DNA of 64,000 nt from CAVPTL01 sp963727235 (lineage in GTDB: Bacteria > Actinomycetota > Thermoleophilia > Gaiellales > JAICJC01): positions 124,001-188,000 of the forward strand of contig CAVSFZ010000010.1 of the NCBI GenBank assembly GCA_963727235.1. Reading direction: 5' to 3'. Position numbers and translations under genes: made by a program. This document shows positions 58,619 to 64,000 of the stretch, one piece after another. Each line of letters starts with the position of its first letter. Positions within the stretch are counted from its first letter, which is position 1. The notes below the pieces were generated by a model. That model saw only the letters and a list, made by a program, of their open reading frames with translations, was not told where the DNA came from and searched no databases.

Positions 58619-59561
58619 ACAACTCGACCGTGGTCCAGTTCATCGTGATTGCGATCGCCGCCGGGACGCCGCTGGTGTTCGGATCGGTGGGCGAGATCCT
58701 GTGCGAGAAGGCCGGCGTCATGAACCTGGGGATCGAGGGCATGATGCTGCTCGGCGGCGTCGTCGCCTACGCCGCGGCGGTCTCGACGCGGGAGCCTGTT
58801 TCTGGGAGTCCTCGGCGGGCGCCGCCGCGGGCGCCGCGCTCAGCCTGGTGCACGCGGTGCTGACGATCACGCTGCGCGGAAACCAGGTCGTCTCGGGGAT
58901 CGGCCTGGTGCTCTTGGGCAGCGGCCTAGCCGCCTACCTGGGAGATATCGGCTCGACGCCGCTGACCTACCGGCCGCTGACCTCCTCGATCTCCCCGATC
59001 TTCACCGGCGGCCCCGCCGACCTCCCCGTGGTCGGGCCGATTCTGTTCGGCCAGGACGTGCTGGTGTACGTCTCCTGGGCGCTGGTGGCCGCGACCGCGT
59101 TCTACCTCAACCGCACCCGCAAGGGACTTTCGCTGCGGGCGGTGGGAGAAGACCCGGCGACCGCCGATTCCACCGGCATCTCGGTCACCGCCACCCGCTA
59201 CGTCCACGTGCTCATCGGCGGCGCGCTGGCCGGCGTCGGCGGCGCATATCTGACGCTGGCGCTGTTCGCCGCGTGGCAGCCCGGGATCTCGGCCGGCAGC
59301 GGCTGGATCGCGTTTGCGCTGGTGATCTTCGCCGGCTGGCGGCCGTGGCGGGCGCTGTTCGGCGCGTACGCGTTCGGCGCGCTCACCAGCATCGGGTTCA
59401 ACCTCCAGCTGCTCAACATTCCGCTGTCGCTGGCTTTGCTCTCGTCGCTGCCGTACCTGCTGACGCTGATCGGCCTGGTCGTGATCTCGAATACCCGGCT
59501 GGGGCGAAACGCGACCGCCCCGATCTCGCTGGGCGTTCCCTACGCACGGGAGGAGAACTGA
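58615..59561 (+). CDS. BMP-type ABC permease, second subunit, interrupted by two +1 indels
   Basis: It starts at GTG 58615 (overlapping the first permease) with FGSVGEILCEKAGVMNLGIEGMMLLGGVVAYAAAVST. The frame then breaks at about 58789 and again near 58818. Removing one base at each point restores GSLFLGVLGGAAAGAALSLVHAVLTITLRGNQVVSG, the expected permease sequence. The rest (LLGSGLAAYLGD, then GEDPATADSTGISVTATRYVHVLIGGALAGVGGAYLTLA) is intact to the stop at 59561. Expected length about 315 residues. Sequence errors seem likelier than a real pseudogene. Confidence 0.85.
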
Positions 59562-59563
59562 CG

Positions 59564-60981
59564 GTGAGCGACGCGCTCCAGGAGCATCTGCGGGGAACGG
59601 TGGTCACGCCCGCCGACGCGGCCTACGAGGAGGCCCGGAAGGTGCGAAACGCGATGTACGAGCGCCGGCCCGACGCGATCGTGCAGTGTGCCGGAGTCCC
59701 CGACGTTCAGCACGCGATCCGGTACGCACGGCAGCACGAGCTGCCGATCGCGGTGCGCTGCGGCAATCACTCCGTGCACGGGCACGGCTCGTGTGACGGC
59801 GGGATCGTGCTCGATCTGCACACCTCGATGCGCGGCGTGTGGGTCGACCCCAAGCAGCGCATCGCCCGCGCTCAGGGCGGCGCCGACTGGGGTGACTTCG
59901 ACGGCGCCACCCAGATTCACGGGCTGGCCACCACCGGAGGCCGAGTGAGCGATACCGGCATTGGTGGGTTGACGCTCGGCAGCGGCAGCGGTTGGCTGGA
60001 GCGGAAGCTGGGACTGACCTGCGACAACCTGATCGGTGCCGAGCTGGTCACCGCCGACGGGGAGGTGGTGCGCGTCGGACGAGCACGAGAACCGCGATCT
60101 GCTGTGGGGGCTGAGGGGCGGCGGCGGCAACTTCGGCGTCGTGACCGTGTTCGAGTACCGGGTCGACCCGGTCGGCCCGATCGTGCTCGGCGGCAACCTC
60201 GTCTACCCGGCGGATCGCGGCTTGGAGGTGATCTCGGCGTGGCAGGAGCTGGTCGACTCGGCCTCGGATGACCTGGGAACCGGCATCCATTTCTACGTCA
60301 TGCCCGACATCCCGTACGTGCCGGCCGAGCTGCGAAACCAGCCGGTCGTCTCGATCTTCGTGTGTCATGCCGGGACGGTGCAGGAGGCCGAGCGAGAGAT
60401 CGCCCCGCTGCGAGAGTTGGCACCGGCGGCCGACATGCTCGAACCGATGCCGTACACCACCGTGCAGGCGCTCTCCGACGCGGTGCTGCCGCCGGGTCAG
60501 CGCAACTATTGGAAGGCCGAGAACCTGACCGATCTGACCACCGCGGGGATCACGGCGCTGATCTCGGGCGCGGTCGATCTGGCGGTGACGTCTCCGCTGG
60601 GAGTGGTGGCGCTGTATCCCAAGGGCCGGGCGATCACGCGGGTGGACGGCGACTCGGCTGCGCTGGACGGCCGCGCCTCGCCGTATTCGGTGTACGCCTG
60701 GTCGCTGTGGCCGTCGGCGGAGGACGACGAGCTCAACATCGGCCGTACCCGCTCACTGTTTCGACGGGATCGCGGAGCACCTCGACACCGGCGTCTCTGC
60801 CAACTTCTCCAGCGAGCAGGACGCCGCCGGTTTCCGGCAGTCGTTCGGTCGGGCCGAGCGGTATCAGCGCCTGGTCGACCTCAAGCGTCGGTTCGATCCG
60901 GAGAACGTGTTCCATCTCAACCACAACATCGATCCTGCGGCGGCGCTTCAGCCTGCAGGAGATCAGGGAGGCTCGCAGTGA
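59564..60981 (+). CDS. FAD-binding (BBE-type) oxidase, interrupted by two +1 indels
   Basis: GTG 59564 follows GGAGAACTGACG. The N-terminal domain has VRCGNHSVHGHGSCDGGIVLDL (FAD-linking His/Cys region), TTGGRVSDTGIGGLTLGSGSGWLERKLGLTCDN, and, after a +1 indel near 60077, DEHENRDLLWGLRGGGGNFGVVT. A second +1 near 60760 separates the body from the C-terminal ANFSSEQDAAGF...FDPENVFHLNHNI, the BBE domain end. Members oxidise alcohols, sugars or amine-like substrates. About 470 residues once corrected. It is three bases after the permease stop. Confidence 0.85.
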
Positions 60982-62210
60982 CATCAACCGCATTCGCCGT
61001 AGGCACGCCGTTCGCACCCCGCACCGAGAGCGCGAACCGGTACGCGATGTGGCTGCAGTGGTTCGGATACCTGGTCGCCGACGTGTACACCTCCTACGAG
61101 GAGGAGCTCGACGCGATCCGAAACCGGGTCGCCATGAACGAGATGTCACCGCTCCAGAAGTACCGGTTCACCGGCCCCGACGCCCACCGTTTCACCGACC
61201 GACTCGTCACCCGCGACCTGTCGGCGATGGAGGTCGGCCAGGTGATGTACACGCCGTGGTGCGATCACGACGGCAAGGTGGTGTGCGACGGCCTGGTGTT
61301 TCGCATCGGCGAGCAGGATTTCCGCATCTCCGGCGGTCGGCTCTCGCGCTGGCTGGAGCAGGTGGCCGAAGGCTTCGATGTCGAGATCACCGACGAGACC
61401 GCCGATCTCGCGATCCTGGCGCTGCAGGGCCCGGCGCTCCCGACGTGATGGATCGCGCCACCGGTGAGCAGTGGAGCGATTTCGGCTTCTCCCGCCGCCG
61501 GCTGACGACGATCGGCGGCGTCACGGTCGACGTCGCCCGGCAGGGCTTCACCGGCGAGCTGGGCTACGAGCTGTGGGTGGGCGCCGGTGACGCGGTCGCG
61601 CTGTGGGACGCCATCCAGGACGCCGGCCAGGAGTTCGGGATCCAGCCGGCCGGCGAGTGGGCGATCGACGTCGCTCGGATCGAGGCCGGGCTGCTGATCG
61701 CTGGCTACGACTACGACATGTCCGGGCCCGACCCCGGCCAGGACGGTCTGGTCACCTCCCCCGAGCATCAGGCCACGCCGTACGAGCTGGGCATGGGCCG
61801 GTTCGTCGATCTCGACGGCGGGGACTTCATCGGCAAGCAGGCGCTGGCCGCGCTCGCCGGAGCGCCGGCGAAGACGCTGGTCGGGCTCGAGCTCGACTGG
61901 CGCGGTGTCCTGGCCGCGTACGCAGAGCGAGGGCTGATGCCGCCCGCCGAGCTGCGGCGGGTGTCCTGGTATCCGCTGCCCGTGCGGACGGCGATCGAGC
62001 CGTCGGTCGCGCCTCCAGCGTGACCTGGAGCCCCACGCTGCAGACGATGATCGGATTCGGCCACGTCCCGCCGGCGCTGGCGGCGCCGGGCACGAGCCTG
62101 TCGGTGGGCTGGAGCGACCACGCGGTGGGTGAGGTGTCGGTGTGCGGCTACGGTGGTGGAGCTGCCGTTCGTTCGGCAGCGTCGCGCCAGCTGCGATTGG
62201 CGGTGTATGA
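60978..62210 (+). CDS. GcvT-like folate-dependent aminomethyl/methyl transferase, four indels
   Basis: GTG 60978 overlaps the oxidase stop. The reading frame follows a GcvT/DmdA-like protein: MWLQWFGYLVADVYTSYEEELDAIRNRVAMNEMSPLQKYRFTGPDA, GQVMYTPWCDHDGKVVCDGLVF, RQGFTGELGYELWV and GEWAIDVARIEAGLLIAGYDYD. Single-base indels near 61440 (-1), 61986 (-1), 62143 (+1) and 62192 (+1) must be corrected; the frame then ends VVELPFVRQRRAS...IGGV at TGA 62208. Relatives take methyl or aminomethyl groups from N-methylated glycines or DMSP to tetrahydrofolate. About 410 residues. Confidence 0.8.
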
Positions 62211-64000
62211 GCTACCGGCTTTCAGCGGATATCGGAGGCACGTTCACCGACCTCGTGCTGCTGGATCCGGAGGGCAATCTGCACGTGCACAAGACGCCGT
62301 CCACTCCGCGCGACTTCACGGAGGGAATTCTCACCGGCGTCGAGCGGATCCTGCGTGAGCAGGAGGCCGAGCTGGGTGCCGTCGACACGTTCGTGCACGG
62401 CGCGACGGTGGTGCTCGAACGCCCTGCTGCAGATGCGGTTGCCCCGCACCGGCCTGATCACGACGGCCGGCTTTCGCGACGTGCTCGAGATCATGCGCAC
62501 CAACAACCCCGAGATGTACGACCTGAGCTACGTCAAGCCCGCGCCGCTGGTGCCGAGGGCGATGCGGCTGGAGGTGCGCGAGCGGATCCGTCACACCGGC
62601 GAGGTGCTGACGCCGCTGGAGGAGGCCGACGTGCGGGATGCGGCTCGCAAGCTGGTCGCCGACGGCGCCGAGGCGGTCGCCGTCTGCCTGCTGCACGCCT
62701 ACGCCAATCCGGTTCACGAGCAGCGGGTGGCCGAGATCCTGGGACAGGAGGCTCCCGGTCTCACCGTCTGCCTGTCGTCCGATGTCGCGCCGGAGTGGCG
62801 CGAGTTCGAGCGTACCTCGACCACCTGCGTGAATGCCGCCACGATTCCGATCATCACCTCATACCTCGACCGCCTGGCAGCCAAGCTGGCCGGCGAGGGT
62901 CTCACCAACGAGCTCTTGGTGATGCAGTCAAACGGCGGCGTGATGACCTCGCGGGCGGCCTGCCGCTGGCCGGTGCGGACGGTCATGTCCGGCCCCAGTG
63001 GCGGGGTGGTGGGCGCGCTGGCGCTGGCCGACGTGATCGAGACGCCCAACGTCGTCACCATCGATATCGGCGGCACCTCAAGCGACATGGGAGTGATCGC
63101 CGGCGGCCAGGCGGTGACAGTGGTCGAGAGCACGGTGGCCGACGGCTGCGCCATCCTCGCGCCGATGATCGAGATCCTCTCGATCGGAGCGGGGGGCGGT
63201 TCGATCGCCTGGCAGGACGCCGGCGGGGCGCTACGCGTCGGGCCGCAGAGCGCGGGGGCCGATCCCGCACCGGTGTGTTACGGCCGCGGCGGGAGCGAGC
63301 CCACCGTCACCGACGCAAACGTCGTGCTGGGTCGCATCGACCCGGGCTACTTCCTCGGCGGCGAGATGGAGCTCGACGTCGACGGCGCCCGCCGGGCGAT
63401 CGATGAGCGGGTGGCCACGCCACTGCAGCTGAGCCTGGAAACCGCCGCCGACGGGGTGCTTCGGATCGTCAACACCACCATGGCCAAGGCGATGCGGTCG
63501 ATCCTGATCGAGCGCGGCCACGATCCGCGCGACTTCGTGCTGATGGCGTTCGGCGGCGGCGGTGGATTGCACGCCGCGCCGCTGATGCGCGAGCTGAACA
63601 TTCCGCGCGGCGGTGGTGCCGAGCAACCCCGGGGCGCTGTCGGCCACCGGGATGCTGGGCACCGACTACCGCAACGACCGCTCCCGCACGATGGTGCGCG
63701 CGGTCGAGACGGTCGCGGCGGAGGAGCTGCGAGCGGGTGTTCGCCGAGCTCGAGCAGGAGGCCGCGCGGAGCACTCACCGCCGAGGGCGTGCCCGCCGCA
63801 ACCATCACGGTGCAGCGCTCCGCCGACCTGCGCTACACCGGCCAGGAGTACCACCTCAACATCGCCTGCCCCCCACCCGGCGAGACGGTCGATATCGCCG
63901 GCTTGCCCCAGCCTTCAACGCTGCGCACGAGCGGGTGTACGGGTACAGCACTCCCGAGTTCTGCGTGCAGCTGGTCGGCCTGCGGGTGGTCGCGATCGGG
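62207..64000 (+). CDS. hyuA: Hydantoinase/oxoprolinase A (HyuA), partial and with about five indels
   Basis: ATG 62207 overlaps the previous stop. The first ~70 residues (SADIGGTFTDLVLLDPEGNLHVHKTPSTP, then FVHGATVV) match the hydantoinase A N-domain. After a +1 near 62417, one long frame continues with LLQMRLPRTGLITTAGFRDVLEIMR, EWREFERTSTTCVNAATIPIITSYL, VMSGPSGGVVGALALA, VVTIDIGGTSSDMGVI and LMAFGGGGGLHAAPL. More indels lie near 63610, 63736, 63770 and 63903. The window ends inside the gene. The enzyme cleaves hydantoin-type rings, often with ATP; subunit B should follow. Confidence 0.88.

Noticed and set aside
1..64000. tRNA, rRNA, CRISPR arrays, insertion sequences, phage genes
   Set aside because: I looked for clover-leaf and terminal CCA patterns, spaced short direct repeats, transposase motifs and phage structural genes, and saw none. 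A dedicated search program could still find a divergent tRNA.

Overview
The window is high-GC DNA packed with genes on both strands. GTG and TTG starts, stop/start overlaps and short intergenic gaps are common. A GAP/SfLAP-family membrane protein, OmpR/IclR/GntR regulators, strong TTGAC(A/C/T)-N17-18-TAnnnT promoters and at least two probable leaderless starts point to an actinobacterium (Actinomycetota). I cannot place it more finely from sequence alone. I saw no tRNA, rRNA, CRISPR array, transposase or phage gene.

Left part (1-19 kb): household, redox and stress genes. A membrane-protein tail is followed by a GyrI-like protein, an SDR, a CutA-like protein, a membrane-anchored diheme cytochrome c and a DUF5661 protein. 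A tight six-gene leftward operon (7413 to 3788) then encodes two small membrane proteins, the FMN transferase ApbE, a heme-b ferric-reductase-like membrane protein, an FAD/NAD(P)H reductase and a P450-type ferredoxin. It looks like a small electron-transfer chain. A histidine kinase/OmpR regulator pair sits just upstream, and a similar TGAGA...TCTCA box lies before both the regulator gene and this operon. Next come a secreted phosphoesterase, GAP and DMT membrane proteins, a CocE-type hydrolase, a universal stress protein, cytochrome bd oxidase (cydAB), Hsp20 and a cupin.

Right part (19-64 kb): a large catabolic island for nitrogen-containing compounds, arranged in modules that each have their own regulator. 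Module A (19.3-26.7 kb): class III aminotransferase, SDR, PuuC-like aldehyde dehydrogenase, second SDR, IclR regulator, prolyl-iminopeptidase-like hydrolase and aspartase-family lyase. Module B (26.8-34.3 kb): five-gene dipeptide/oligopeptide-type ABC importer plus an S9 peptidase. Module C (34.3-40.8 kb): CoA-transferase, RidA, E1 alpha/beta 2-oxoacid dehydrogenase, MaoC hydratase, acyl-CoA dehydrogenase and a histone-deacetylase-like amidohydrolase. Module D (40.8-44.6 kb): FCD-GntR regulator with a second aminotransferase/aldehyde dehydrogenase pair. A sulfite-oxidase-like enzyme and a HerA-like ATPase follow; both are flanked by copies of a perfect palindrome that contains stop codons. Module E (47.4-64 kb): HpxO-like urate hydroxylase, SnoaL-like protein, PuuE-like deacetylase, adenine-deaminase-like protein fused to a GAF domain, MBL-fold hydrolase, two GntR-UTRA regulators, a BMP-type nucleoside ABC importer, FAD oxidase, GcvT-like protein and hydantoinase A. 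Modules A to C share a candidate operator, ATTTCA-N5-TGAAAT, probably read by the IclR protein. Module E is most simply read as uptake and breakdown of purines and/or N-methylated hydantoin-like compounds (inference).

From about 58.79 kb to the window end, four consecutive genes carry about 13 single-base indels although their proteins are otherwise well conserved. Upstream genes are intact. This looks more like a low-quality sequence end than like real pseudogenes.
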